Positions 1-9,300 of a stretch of DNA of 64,000 bases are shown piece after piece; position 1 is the stretch's first letter, and the number at the start of each line of letters is the position of its first letter. The notes beneath the pieces were generated by a model. The model had not been told where the DNA came from, did not search any database, and saw only the letters and a list, made by a program, of their open reading frames with translations. Source of the stretch: JAIQFL01 sp035295745 (lineage in GTDB: Bacteria; Acidobacteriota; Terriglobia; Bryobacterales; Bryobacteraceae). The stretch covers positions 20,038-84,037 of the forward strand of contig DATGIL010000089.1 of NCBI GenBank assembly GCA_035295745.1. The letters run 5' to 3'. A program made the position numbers and the translations under genes.

Positions 1-2
1 CC

Positions 3-1052
3 ATGGCGGTGTCGAACTCACTGGCTTTTCGCGAGTTGGGAGAAATCAAGGAGCGGCTCGCTACCGAGAAGCTCTATCTGGAAGACGAGATCCGGCTCGA
101 CCAGAACATCGGGAACATGGTCGGCGAAGGAGCCGGCTTTCAATCGGTCGTTAAGGCCATTCAGACCGTGGCCCCGACTGGAGCCACTGTTCTTATCATG
201 GGAGAAACAGGCACCGGAAAAGAACTCGTTGCCCGAGCCATTCACGACTTGAGCGGCCGCAGCAAGGGAAGTTTCGTGAAGGTGAACTGCGCGGCGATTC
301 CCGCCAGCCTGCTCGAGAGTGAGCTGTTTGGGCACGAGAAGGGATCGTTCACTGGAGCGGTGGCGCAGAAGATCGGTCGCTTCGAACTGGCTCACGGAGG
401 CACGCTTTTTCTCGACGAAATCGGGGAAATGCCGTTGGAACTCCAACCGAAGCTTCTGCGCGCCATTCAGGACCAGGAGTTTGAGCGCGTCGGCGGCAAT
501 CGCACGATTCGCACCGACGCCCGCCTGGTCGCCGCTACGAATCGGGATCTAAAGGCAATGGTGGAGGAGAACAAGTTTCGTGCGGACCTTTACTATCGCC
601 TACATGTCTTCCCATTAAATGTTCCCTCGTTGCGGGACCGCAGGGAAGACGTACCGCTGCTGACGCGCTACTTCGTCCAGAAGCACGCACAGCGCATGGG
701 CCGCATGATCGATACGATCCCCACGTGCGTTTTGGAAGCACTCACGAGCTATGATTGGCCGGGCAATATTCGAGAGTTGCAGAACGTGTTGGAGCGGTCG
801 GTCATTCTGACCAATGGAAGTGTCCTTCAAGTGCCCATGACCGAGCTGACCTGCAAAACGTTCCCGGTTACGTTGAACGGAACCCCGGCGGCGAAACCGC
901 ACCACGCTGAACGGGCGAGGATCCTAAAGGCGCTGGAGGAAGCAAAAGGCCAGGTCGGAGGTCCGGACGGGGCGGCTGCTCGACTGGGAATGAAGCGTAC
1001 GACCTTGCAATCCCGGATGCGCAAATTCAACATCTCACGCGAGTTTCGTTAA
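3..1052 (+). CDS. Sigma-54-dependent Fis-family activator, 5'-truncated by window edge
   Basis: C-terminal 349 residues of a bacterial enhancer-binding protein. The visible part begins at the end of the last GAF domain and linker (MAVSNSLAFREL aligns with AVENALSYRQL inside the full-length paralogue at 14530), so the first ATG is internal and the true start lies left of the window. The AAA+ domain shows Walker A GETGTGKE, the sigma-54 contact loop GSFTGA (usual form GAFTGA) and Walker B TLFLDEIGEM. A Fis-type helix-turn-helix with core GAAARLGMKRTTLQSRM closes the protein. Such proteins bind upstream enhancers and use ATP to open sigma-54 RNA polymerase promoters. The near-identity with the 14530 protein across the AAA+ domain points to a recent duplication. 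Sensory specificity cannot be read because the GAF domains are missing here. Confidence 0.93.
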   Translation: MAVSNSLAFRELGEIKERLATEKLYLEDEIRLDQNIGNMVGEGAGFQSVVKAIQTVAPTGATVLIMGETGTGKELVARAIHDLSGRSKGSFVKVNCAAIPASLLESELFGHEKGSFTGAVAQKIGRFELAHGGTLFLDEIGEMPLELQPKLLRAIQDQEFERVGGNRTIRTDARLVAATNRDLKAMVEENKFRADLYYRLHVFPLNVPSLRDRREDVPLLTRYFVQKHAQRMGRMIDTIPTCVLEALTSYDWPGNIRELQNVLERSVILTNGSVLQVPMTELTCKTFPVTLNGTPAAKPHHAERARILKALEEAKGQVGGPDGAAARLGMKRTTLQSRMRKFNISREFR

Positions 1053-1156
1053 GCAGAAGGCCTGCGTTCAGCACCCGTAGGTTTAGTGCCGCCGGCGTGT
1101 GTCCGGTTGAGGACTCCACTCGCCAGCGGTCCAACCAAAAGAAAGGAGACAACGTC

Positions 1157-2233
1157 ATGAGTCGAATACAGTTACTCGACCCCAACAAAAAGGGACGGGA
1201 GGCAGAGGCCCTGGAGATCAGGCTGCGCCAGCTTGTGATCGGACAGGATGACGCCCTTAGCAAAATAGTCGAAGCCTATCAGGGGTTTCGGACTGGGATG
1301 TCTCCTGCCGGCAGGCCGGTGGGGAACTTCTTGTTCCTGGGACCGACCGGGTCCGGAAAAACCCGGGTTGTGGAGGCGACTAGCGAAGCGTTGCTCAACG
1401 ACCCTTCTGGAGTGGTCAAAATCGATTGCGCGGAGTACCAACACAGCCACGAGATCGCAAAGCTCATCGGTTCGCCCCCCGGATATCTCGGCCACCGCGA
1501 AACCCACGCGCTACTCAGCCAGGAAGCCCTCAATCGGCACCACACCGAAGATCTCAAGCTCAGCTTACTGCTCTTCGATGAGATTGAAAAGGCCAGCGAT
1601 ACACTCTGGAATCTGTTGTTAGGCATCCTGGACAAGGGCACCCTGACTCTGGGGGACAACCGGCGCGTCGATTTCTCCCAGTCCATGATCTTCATGACCA
1701 GCAATCTCGGCGCGGCCGAGATGAGCGCTCTGGGCACACCCCGTCTGGGGTTTCACGTAACCTGCTCCAGTGATGATGCCAGCAAAGCAAGACTGAACGG
1801 CAAGATCACTACGGCGGGTATCGCGGCAGCTCGGCGCAGGTTCACCCCTGAGTTTATAAACCGGCTGGACCACATCGTCGTTTTCAGGTCGCTCGGCACG
1901 GCCGAAATGCGGAGAATCTTGGACATCGAATTGAATCTGGTGCAGCAGCGGATTCGTGCCGCGGCGCGGGACGACCAATTCACTTTGGTCGTGACGGAGA
2001 GCGCCAAAGAGTTTCTGGTTGCGGAGGGCACGGACGTGCGCTACGGCGCGCGACCACTCAAACGTGCGATCGAACGCCTGCTCGTCCACCCGCTCTCGAA
2101 TCTGATGGCGAGCGGACAGATTCGCCGCGGCGACCGCATCCGCGCCAGCCATCATCACGATGCGTGCAGCCTGGTGTTCTCGCGTGAGAACGAGGCTGAG
2201 CAGGCTTGGGGCGTAGTCAGCCAGGCAGCTTGA
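1157..2233 (+). CDS. ClpB/ClpA-like AAA+ ATPase, single C-terminal-type module
   Basis: A 358-residue stand-alone AAA+ protein resembling the second ATPase module of ClpB/ClpC. It has Walker A GPTGSGKT (about residues 72-79), Walker B LLLFDEIEKA, the arginine-finger region RFTPEFINRLDHIV and the sensor-2 helix RYGARPLKRAIERLL of the ClpB D2-small domain. The N-domain, first ATPase and middle coiled coil of ClpB are absent, so it is far shorter than ClpB (about 860 residues). An in-frame GTG 60 bases upstream exists, but the ATG at 1157 is preceded by a clear AAAGGAG ribosome-binding site. It follows the sigma-54 activator in the same direction with about 100 bases between. It is likely a protein remodelling or unfolding ATPase in the cytoplasm; the substrate is unknown. 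Confidence 0.85.
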   Translation: MSRIQLLDPNKKGREAEALEIRLRQLVIGQDDALSKIVEAYQGFRTGMSPAGRPVGNFLFLGPTGSGKTRVVEATSEALLNDPSGVVKIDCAEYQHSHEIAKLIGSPPGYLGHRETHALLSQEALNRHHTEDLKLSLLLFDEIEKASDTLWNLLLGILDKGTLTLGDNRRVDFSQSMIFMTSNLGAAEMSALGTPRLGFHVTCSSDDASKARLNGKITTAGIAAARRRFTPEFINRLDHIVVFRSLGTAEMRRILDIELNLVQQRIRAAARDDQFTLVVTESAKEFLVAEGTDVRYGARPLKRAIERLLVHPLSNLMASGQIRRGDRIRASHHHDACSLVFSRENEAEQAWGVVSQAA

Positions 2234-2591
2234 CCCACTCGGAATTAACCACACCTACTCTTCTTATCTAAGAAAACGTTTCAGGCGCGAGTTGTGTACC
2301 CGGACGGTAGTGGGTCAGTTTCCGAGTCGCGCGTGATTCGGGCGGAACCGACCCAGAACGGGACTTGGAACCCCATGGCCTCACCTCCACGGATTTCGTC
2401 CCCGAGCCGGGCTGTGCGCCGTCGTGCAATCGGCGGCGACGACTTTGGGGCGTAATCCGGGTCAACCTCCTGCGTGGCGATGAGTAACCGGGGCCAGGTG
2501 ACCAGTTCAGTAGGCATTTCGAACTCGGGTCCAGACTGCCGCCTTCAACCTTCTGTCGGCGGAAACTGAAGGACGTATGGCATCGTCGGAT
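2234..2591. other. Intergenic, no supported gene
   Basis: About 360 bases between the AAA+ gene and a convergent broken gene. Only short, arginine- or serine-rich open frames occur. No promoter, hairpin or RNA gene was recognised. Confidence 0.5.
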
Positions 2592-3227
2592 TCAACCTGC
2601 CAGTATCAACGGATGCTCACGCTGCCTCAGCCACCGGTCATAACACTCTTCGAATTGCATCTTACCCAGAGCGTTAATTCCAAAAACATGGGCGGCAGAC
2701 TTCCGCAGATGCGCCAATAATAGCGCTCCATCTGGCCTGCGGCCTAAACCCTCAAGTAGGAATCGAGTAATTGTGCATCTATCGGAAGGGGCAACCGTTT
2801 CTTGAAAAAGCCTCTGCACGAACGCCACGAATATCGTGAAGAGCGCTTGAGCATTCGCCTTCGGGTCCGCAAAGATCTTTACAAACTGCGCTGCGGGCGG
2901 AACATGTGATACCCATCCGGTTAGCCGAAAGCCAGCAAGTAGGGAGGCGGCATCGAACATGGTCGTGATGAACTCCATTCCGATGAGCCGTGCTGAAGCG
3001 TCGCTGTATTCGTGCAGCGAGACTGTCCCTGCGTCAGCCGGCGTTCCCAGGAGGAGCTGCGTCCAAACGCGACGAGCGCCATACTCCTGGGCAGCGATGT
3101 GCGCTTGGATGATGTCATCCGTCCATGGCGCAGCCCGATTCTTGCGAAGGTGCTGATTCTAAGAGCCAGCACTCAGTCTGAAACGCTTCGTGCAGGCTTC
3201 GATAATTCGATAGTGGTTAGCGCTCAT
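2592..3227 (-). pseudogene. Hypothetical protein gene with in-frame amber codon
   Basis: One continuous reading frame of 212 codons from an ATG at 3227 to the stop at 2592, interrupted only by a TAG at codon 23 (3159-3161). The ATG has a good ribosome-binding site (GAGAGG seven bases upstream), which supports it as the original start. Downstream of the TAG the frame stays coding-like through HLRKNRAAPW, QEYGARRVW and LHEYSDASARL into MEFITTMFDAA, the first ATG available after the TAG (at 2978). The family was not recognised; the protein is mostly helical, with no signal peptide or membrane segment. It may be a nonsense-mutated gene, a sequencing error or a stop-codon readthrough. Translation restarting at 2978 would give only 128 residues. 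Confidence 0.55.
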
Positions 3228-3502
3228 AGATTCACCTCTCCCGACGCGTGGACAACCGAGCAGACAGCGGAGAGCGCCATGTCAAGCAGGAGCAATGTCT
3301 TACGGCTATCGAGAACGATTAGGAACGATAAACGCGCCTGCGCCCGCCAATCAACCCGGCCCTAACGTGTCGGACAACTTGTCCCCAAAAGGCGTTCTGG
3401 GAGACATACCCACGGCCTTGGCCGTATGGTCGGCATTCCGGACAAAGGCAGGCACGACTCGGGGCGGAAAGTCTTCAACAGGGGGCCGCGCCACGTACCG
3501 GA

Positions 3503-3526
3503 GGGTCGAACATCCCAACTGAGCTA
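3503..3526 (-). other. tRNA-like remnant (D-arm joined to T-loop)
   Basis: On the minus strand TAGCTCAGTTGGGA, the standard D-arm core of bacterial tRNAs, is followed directly by TGTTCGACCC, which has the T-loop TTCGA signature. No anticodon arm lies between them and no acceptor stem is evident. This is an internally deleted tRNA fragment or a coincidence. Its first three bases are also the stop codon of the shifted DUF5615 frame. Confidence 0.25.
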
Positions 3527-3834
3527 CGCGAAGTTGATGTTGGCGGTAAGGCCTGACTCGCCCGCGCGCTCTATCAGGCTGAGAAGGGCTGAGCGTTCGG
3601 CGGCGCGGGTGCGGCGCCGGACTACGATGATAATGCCTTGATCCGTGCGAGCCGGAGGAAGTCGTCTCGGTTGCAGGTGATGAGAATGCAGCCCCGATCA
3701 TAGGAGAAATTGAGGACGGCTTCGTCGGGACAGTCCTCCGGGAGTGCTTGGCGAAGAAGCGTCACTTCGAAGCCCATTTGGATAAGTAGAAAACTGAGGT
3801 CGTCGGGAACGTCGTGATCCAGCAGAAATTTCAT
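3524..3834 (-). pseudogene. DUF5615 PIN-like toxin, frameshifted
   Basis: N-terminal frame MKFLLDHDVPDDL through LITCNRDDFLRLAR matches the DUF5615 (PIN-like, VapC-related) family: an early acidic DHD site and a second acidic RDD site. That frame stops after 70 codons at 3622. In the next frame the family's usual C-terminal part follows at once (GIIIVVRRRTRAAE, LIERAGESG, NINFA) and ends with a stop at 3524-3526. One base is missing between about 3636 and 3648; restoring it gives a 103-residue protein, the normal family length. The first ATG overlaps the stop of the upstream DUF433 gene as ATGA, the usual antitoxin-toxin coupling. The toxin is presumably inactive unless this is a sequencing error. 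Confidence 0.75.
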
Positions 3835-4094
3835 TCCGCGGCGGGCGCCATTTGGCGGGCGACCAACAGGTCGATTTCGCCGCGGTGGTCCTCATAATAC
3901 GCCAGGCACTCGTAGATCTGGGCGCGTGTGAGTTGAGGAAAACAGTTCTGGCGGAGTGAGTCGACAGTCTCGCCGTTTTGGAGGAGGCCGATCACGTCAT
4001 GCACTGCGACACGCGTCCCTTCGACGGCCGGGTTGCCGCTGCGAACGCCGGCGGTGCGGATGATGTAGCGGTAGCCCTTAGAGACGGAGCCCAT
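3831..4094 (-). CDS. DUF433 family antitoxin-like protein
   Basis: An 87-residue DUF433 protein (MGSVSKGYRYI, GNPAVEGTRVAVHDV, YECLAYYEDHRGEIDLL). DUF433 proteins carry a small winged-helix-like fold and commonly sit before DUF5615 PIN-like proteins as the antitoxin partner. The open frame extends upstream to 4256, but the ATG at 4094 fits the normal family start; the ribosome-binding site is weak. The gene overlaps the toxin frame by four bases (ATGA). It may repress its own promoter, as most type II antitoxins do; no operator was identified. The antitoxin is intact although the toxin frame is broken. Confidence 0.75.
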   Translation of the reverse strand: MGSVSKGYRYIIRTAGVRSGNPAVEGTRVAVHDVIGLLQNGETVDSLRQNCFPQLTRAQIYECLAYYEDHRGEIDLLVARQMAPAAE

Positions 4095-4321
4095 ATCCGG
4101 ATGGTAAGGTCTCCGGGGAGCAGTGTCAACCATCTGCGTCGGGCCTGGGGGTTTCGGGTCCGTCAGATCAACGTCCGAGCGCCAGCCCCCGGGTGGATAG
4201 TCGGCCATCCTGTGGAGGTCCGCCTGCCGGAACGGGAGTCCGACCGTAGTGAGCAAGATCGGGGACAGTCCCGGTAACGGAACTGATGCACTCTCTTAAA
4301 CCAACAGTGCGGCCGCGCCGC

Positions 4322-4361
4322 GCCGAACTTCGGCAGGAGTCATCGGCACGTGCTGCTGCCG
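4322..4361. promoter_or_regulatory. Enhancer-like dyads upstream of efflux operon
   Basis: GCCGAACTTCGGC (4322-4334) is a perfect palindrome, followed by a second dyad CGGCA...TGCCG (4344-4361). The same TTCGGCA/TGCCGAA half-sites recur at 14422, 16804 and 20018. It lies about 90-130 bases before a GG-N10-GC element, a normal distance for a sigma-54 activator site. The role is inferred. Confidence 0.45.
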
Positions 4362-4450
4362 GAGCTGCCGGTTCGGCTTGCTGAATCCGAACGGTGGAAG
4401 ATCCCTCGTCGCTTCAACAGCTTAGCTGGCCTTGGCCACTCAACGGCGAA

Positions 4451-4466
4451 TGGCCGACCGAATGCG
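4451..4466 (+). promoter_or_regulatory. Sigma-54-type promoter for efflux operon
   Basis: TGGCCGACCGAATGCG has GG and GC exactly ten bases apart, as in the -24/-12 consensus TGGCAC-N5-TTGC. It closely resembles the element at 20140 (TGGCCAACAGAATGCA). It lies 57 bases before the TetR gene. Confidence 0.5.
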
Positions 4467-4522
4467 AATGCTTGTGCGATATCGGGATGCAGATCAGTAT
4501 CGACATTCATGAGTAAATCGCT

Positions 4523-5152
4523 ATGAAGGCACGGAAACGACTCACGCGCGAGGAGAGCAAAGAAGTGACGCGCCTGCGTCTGATCGAAGCAGCCGAGCGG
4601 TTGTTTATTCGCAGGGGCTTCGACGACGCTTCAGTGGAAGAGATCAGCGAGATGGCTGGTTATTCCCGAGGCGCATTCTACTCGAACTTCGAGAACAAAG
4701 AGCAGGTTTTCCTCGCAGTCATCGACCGGCGGCGGCCAAAAGCCCTGGACGACATCCTTCAAGGGGTCTCCGAACCGCTGGAACAGATCGCCGCAGTTCA
4801 GAACTGGTTCGCGAATCAATGGCGCCTCAAGGACTTCATCGCGCTCCGGATGGAATTCAGCCGCAGGGCGATTAGAGATCGGTCCGTCCGGACACACCTC
4901 GCCGAACTGTTTCGGCAAGAATTGGAAACTTACTCCGCTTCTGTAGGCCGCGTCCTCTGTGCGAAGGACGAAATTGCCGCTGAGCGACCGGAAATCGTAG
5001 TGCTTGTTCTGTTAGCGTCTACGCTCGGCTTGGGCATCCTCGCCGTCGATGCTGACCCCGAACGGGAACACCTGTACTCGGAGGCGGCCGCACTGGTGTT
5101 CAATCGCATGACCGTCTCCCAAATTTCACATCTAGGACAATTGCTATGCTGA
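4523..5152 (+). CDS. TetR/AcrR-family transcriptional regulator
   Basis: A 209-residue TetR-family repressor. The N-terminal helix-turn-helix is clear (LRLIEAAERLFIRRGF, SVEEISEMAGYSRGAFY, then FENKEQVF), followed by an all-helical ligand-binding domain of normal length. It is the first gene of the efflux operon: its stop overlaps the adaptor ATG by seven bases. TetR repressors in this position usually control the operon they belong to and respond to a pump substrate. Here the promoter may also be under sigma-54 control. The ligand is unknown. Confidence 0.92.
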   Translation: MKARKRLTREESKEVTRLRLIEAAERLFIRRGFDDASVEEISEMAGYSRGAFYSNFENKEQVFLAVIDRRRPKALDDILQGVSEPLEQIAAVQNWFANQWRLKDFIALRMEFSRRAIRDRSVRTHLAELFRQELETYSASVGRVLCAKDEIAAERPEIVVLVLLASTLGLGILAVDADPEREHLYSEAAALVFNRMTVSQISHLGQLLC

Positions 5153-6351
5153 AGAAACATCTTATCGCCTTGATTACGGTTGCGTGCCTGACGATGCTCA
5201 CATCGTGCGTGCGCGAAACCCAAGCTGCTTCTGAGCCGACTGCCGTGCCCGTTCAGGTCCGAACTCCCGCCGTCGTGGAGCACCCCGAATCGGTAAGTGC
5301 CAGTGGCTCGGTCGAAGGCTCGGAAACGGCCGATGTGGCCTTCCAGGTCGGCGGCCGCGTGATCCGGGTGCTGGTCGAAGAGGGCCAGCACGTGGGCAAG
5401 GGGCAGTTGCTGGCGGAAATCGAGCCGACTGACTACCGGAATGCCTTCGACGCGGCGACAGCGCAGAAGCAGGCGGCGCTCGCCGTGTCGCAGAAAGCCG
5501 ATGCCGGTCTCCGGAAACAGGAATTGGAGCAGGCACGCATTGACTTCGAGCGCTGGCAGGACGAGTACAAACGCATGAAGTTCCTGGTGGAACGAAAGAG
5601 CCTGCCTCCGAACGACTTTCAGAAGATCGAAGCGGCCTATAACGCCTCGAAAGAGCGCTACGAGATGGCTGTAGAGGGCACGCGCAAGGAAGATATCGCG
5701 ACTGCGGCTGCACAGGCACACGCGGCAGACGCCCAGGCGGCCGAGGAACGAAAGCGATTGGACGACACGCGCCTTCTGGCGCCGATCTCCGGTAGTGTAT
5801 CCATGCGCAGGGTCGACCCTGGCCAGACCGTGGCCGCCGGAATGCCGGTCTTCTCGATCGTGGAACTGAACCCGGTGAAGGTCCGGGTGGGAGTTCCCGA
5901 AGCCGAAATCGCCAAGGTCCGGCAAGGGGCCGCCGCGGAAATCACCGTGCCCTCGCTCGGGGGACGATGCTTCAACGGAAGAGTGGCCATTATCGGCGTC
6001 GCGAGCGAACCCACCTCACGCACCTACACAGTGAAAATCCTCGTTCCCAACCCTGGACCGGTGCTGCTCGCCGGTATGGTTGCGGAAGCGCGGATCTTCG
6101 GGCCTGCAAAGGTCCGGGCGCTAACCATCCCGGCCGAGGCCGTGGTACCCGATGCACAAGGCGCGCCAAACGTTTTTGTCTACTCACCGGACCGTAAGCG
6201 GGTCTACGGGCGGAGGGTCGAGGTCGGCACGCCCGTTGGGAACGAAGTCGAAATCCACTCTGGCCTTCAAGGGGACGAGCAGATTGTTGTCGTAGGCCAG
6301 CAGAAGGTCCGCGAAGGCACCCTGGTGGAGACTGTGGGAGGCGCCCGATGA
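5146..6351 (+). CDS. RND efflux periplasmic adaptor (membrane fusion lipoprotein)
   Basis: A 401-residue AcrA/MexA-like adaptor. The N-terminus is a lipoprotein signal with lipobox LTSC (Cys about residue 21), so the protein should be anchored in the inner membrane. The order is barrel-sandwich (lipoyl-like) half with VGGRVIRVLVEEGQHV, a long alpha-helical hairpin around residues 100-195 rich in Ala/Glu/Gln, the second lipoyl half RLLAPISGSVSMRRVDPGQ, then beta-barrel and membrane-proximal domains. It bridges the inner-membrane pump and outer-membrane channel. It overlaps the TetR gene by seven bases and the pump gene by four (ATGA), so the three are translationally coupled. Confidence 0.93.
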   Translation: MLKKHLIALITVACLTMLTSCVRETQAASEPTAVPVQVRTPAVVEHPESVSASGSVEGSETADVAFQVGGRVIRVLVEEGQHVGKGQLLAEIEPTDYRNAFDAATAQKQAALAVSQKADAGLRKQELEQARIDFERWQDEYKRMKFLVERKSLPPNDFQKIEAAYNASKERYEMAVEGTRKEDIATAAAQAHAADAQAAEERKRLDDTRLLAPISGSVSMRRVDPGQTVAAGMPVFSIVELNPVKVRVGVPEAEIAKVRQGAAAEITVPSLGGRCFNGRVAIIGVASEPTSRTYTVKILVPNPGPVLLAGMVAEARIFGPAKVRALTIPAEAVVPDAQGAPNVFVYSPDRKRVYGRRVEVGTPVGNEVEIHSGLQGDEQIVVVGQQKVREGTLVETVGGAR

Positions 6352-9300
6352 ATCCCGTTCGCGCATCGCTGCGCTATCCGCAAGTCACCCTTGCACTCAC
6401 AATCATGTTGGTCGCCTCCGGCGTGTATGCTTTGCTGCGTATGCCACGACGGGAGGATCCGAAGATTCACGTCCGCATCGGAATCGTGGCCGCCTTCTAT
6501 CCCGGCGCATCGGCCACGGAGGTCGAGAATCAAGTCACTCAGAAAGTCGAGCAGCGTCTCTTCAAAATCGAGGGGGTGCGGCGGGAAAAGACATACTCGA
6601 CAAGCATGAACGGAGCCATGTTCATCAACCTCAACCTGGAAGACAACCTTCAGGACACGGAGAAATTCTGGTCCAAGCTGCGTCTCGACCTGGCGGAGCT
6701 GAAGAAGACGGATCTTCCGGAAGGCGTGGAAGGCCCCATCGTCGACTACGACTTCGGCGATACGGTCGCGGTCCTATTGGCTATTCATGGTGAGCACTAC
6801 GGTTACCGCGAGTTGAAAGACTATGCCGAGCGGATTGAGTCGTCAATCCGCCGGATTCGGTCCGTCTCCAAGGTCAAGCGCATCGGTGAGCAGAAGGAGG
6901 AAATCGACGTATCCAGTTCACTCAGCCGGCTGGCGCAATACTCTGTAACACCGGACAAGGTTTTTAAGGCGCTCGAAGGCCGCAATATGGTGCACTATGC
7001 CGGAGCGGTGCCGACCGAACACGGGAAGCCGCCCATTCAGACGACAGGCGCATTCGAGGGTGACGAGCAGATCCGGCGCGTGATGATTGATGTCTCACGC
7101 ACGGGACAGCCGGTCTACATCGGAGACCTGGCCAATGTCGACCGCGTTTACAAGGACCCGACGCAATATGCGCGATCGAGAGGCGAGCGAGCGATGCTGC
7201 TCTCGGTGGAGATGCAGGAAGCCAACAACATCGTCGACTTCGGCAAGGAGCTTCACGCTTCACTGGATAACCTGCGGCCCCTTTTGCCGCCCGATTTGAA
7301 GATCGATTTCGTTGCCGACCAGCCCACGGTTGTCGCCGACCGCGTGAAGCACTTTATCCGCGAGTTTGGGATCGCCATAGCCTCGGTGATTCTGGTAACC
7401 ATGCTGTTGCTGCCGTTCCGCGTAGCGCTTGTGTCCGCAGTGGCGATTCCCGTCACCATCTCGGCGACCTTCGGCGTATTAAACGCCTTCGGCATCGAAC
7501 TGCACCAGGTCTCGATCGCCGCATTGATTGTGGTGCTTGGAATGGTGGTGGACGATGCCATCGTGATCGCCGATAACTATATCGAGCTGCTCGATCACGG
7601 CGTGGCTCGCCAGGAGGCCGCCTGGCGTAGCGCTACCGAGCTTGCGATTCCGGTGCTTACTGCCACGCTGACCATCATCTGTTCGTTCCTGCCCTTCCTT
7701 CTGCTTTCGGGAGCCACCGGTGAGTTTATTCGCGCGCTGCCTTTGACGGTGGCGATCGCGCTGGCGACATCGTTCATCGTGGCAATGCTGCTGACCCCCA
7801 TGTTGAGTCAGTTCTTTATTCGCAAAGGCCTCCACAATCCGGAAGCCGGCTCGGGCAAGCAGCGGCGCGGCCCTCTCGAAATCATGCAGGCAATCTATAA
7901 CCGCGTGATTCTGGTTGCCATGCGGTGGAAGACGGTCGCGGTCGCATTCGGCGTACTCGCTGTGGCCGCGGGCGCATTCGTGCTCCACAACGTTCCGGAG
8001 CGTTTCTTCCCGTTCGCCGAGCGCGACCAGTTCGTAATCGACGTCTGGCTTCCGGAAGGCTGGAAGGTGGAGGCGACGGAGGCCGCGGTGAAGCGAATCG
8101 AGGCGGTACTGCGTAACGAGAAAGAGGTTGTCAACTTTACTTCATTCGTCGGGTCGAGCTTTCCGCGGTTCTACTACAACGTCAATCCGCAGTTGCCGGA
8201 CAAGAACTACGCACAAATGCTGGTCGCGACCGAGTCGTCGGAAGTTACACCGAAGCTGGTGAAAGCCTTGCGCCCACGCCTCGCAGAGGCGGCTCCCGAA
8301 GCACGTGTCTTCCTCAGCGAACTGCAGCAAGGTCCGGTCCAGGAGGCCGCCGTCGAGGTCCGGCTCACCGGCGATGACGAGGCCGTGTTGCGGCATTGGG
8401 GAGATGAAGTGACCCAACTCATCCAGCGCACTCCGGGATCGCTGGACGTACATAGCGACTGGCGCGAGGATGCGTATCGGTTGAAGGTGAATCTCCGCCA
8501 GGAAGTGGCCAATCGACTGGGATTCACCAACGCCAGCATCGGGCAGGTGCTTGCGGGTGGGTTCGAAGGCGCGCCTGTGACCACCTATTGGGAAGGTGAG
8601 CGCGATGTGGCCGTGACGCTGCGGTTGGAGCCGGCGCGCCGCCAGACCTTCAACGATGTCGCCAATACTTACGTGATGTCGCCCGTGACCGGCGCCCGAG
8701 TGCCGTTGGACAGCATTGCCGCGGTGTCTCCCGTCTGGGACCCGGGCCGGATTGTCCGCCGCAACGGTGTCCGCACGCTTACCGTCCGCTCCTGGTCGCA
8801 AGGCGGCATACTGCCCAGCCAGGTATTGGAGCGTATTCGTCCGGTCACGGATAAACTCCCACTGCCGGCGGGCTATCGCGTGTGGTACGGGGGTGAATAC
8901 GAAAATCAGCAGGATACATTCCCGGAGATGGTCAGCGCCCTTTTTATCAGTTCGATCGCGATCTATCTCATCCTCATGTTCCAGTTCCGTTCGGTGGTCG
9001 AACCGCTCGTCGTCATGGCCGCGATCCCGCTCGGTCTGCTGGGCGCGTCAGTCGGCTTGCTGGTCACCCACAACCCGTTTGGCTTCACTGGATTCCTGGG
9101 CATCGTGAGCCTGGGTGGCATCGTGGTGCGTAATTCCATCATTCTGGTGGACTACACTCGCGAGCGCATGAAGGAAGGCATCCCCGTCCAGGAGGCTGCC
9201 ATCGAAGCCGGCGAACGTAGATTGCGGCCCATCTTCCTGACGACGATGGCGGCGGCCGTCGGCGTCACACCTATGATTCTTTCGGGATCGAGCATGTGGT

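Noticed and set aside
4340..4361. TCGGCACGTGCTGCTGC as a sigma-54 promoter
   Set aside because: The GG to GC spacing is 8 or 11, not 10; the better element is at 4451.
7479..8801. Minus-strand frames of 169 and 219 residues within the RND gene
   Set aside because: His/Arg/Gln-rich composition typical of antisense frames of GC-rich genes.
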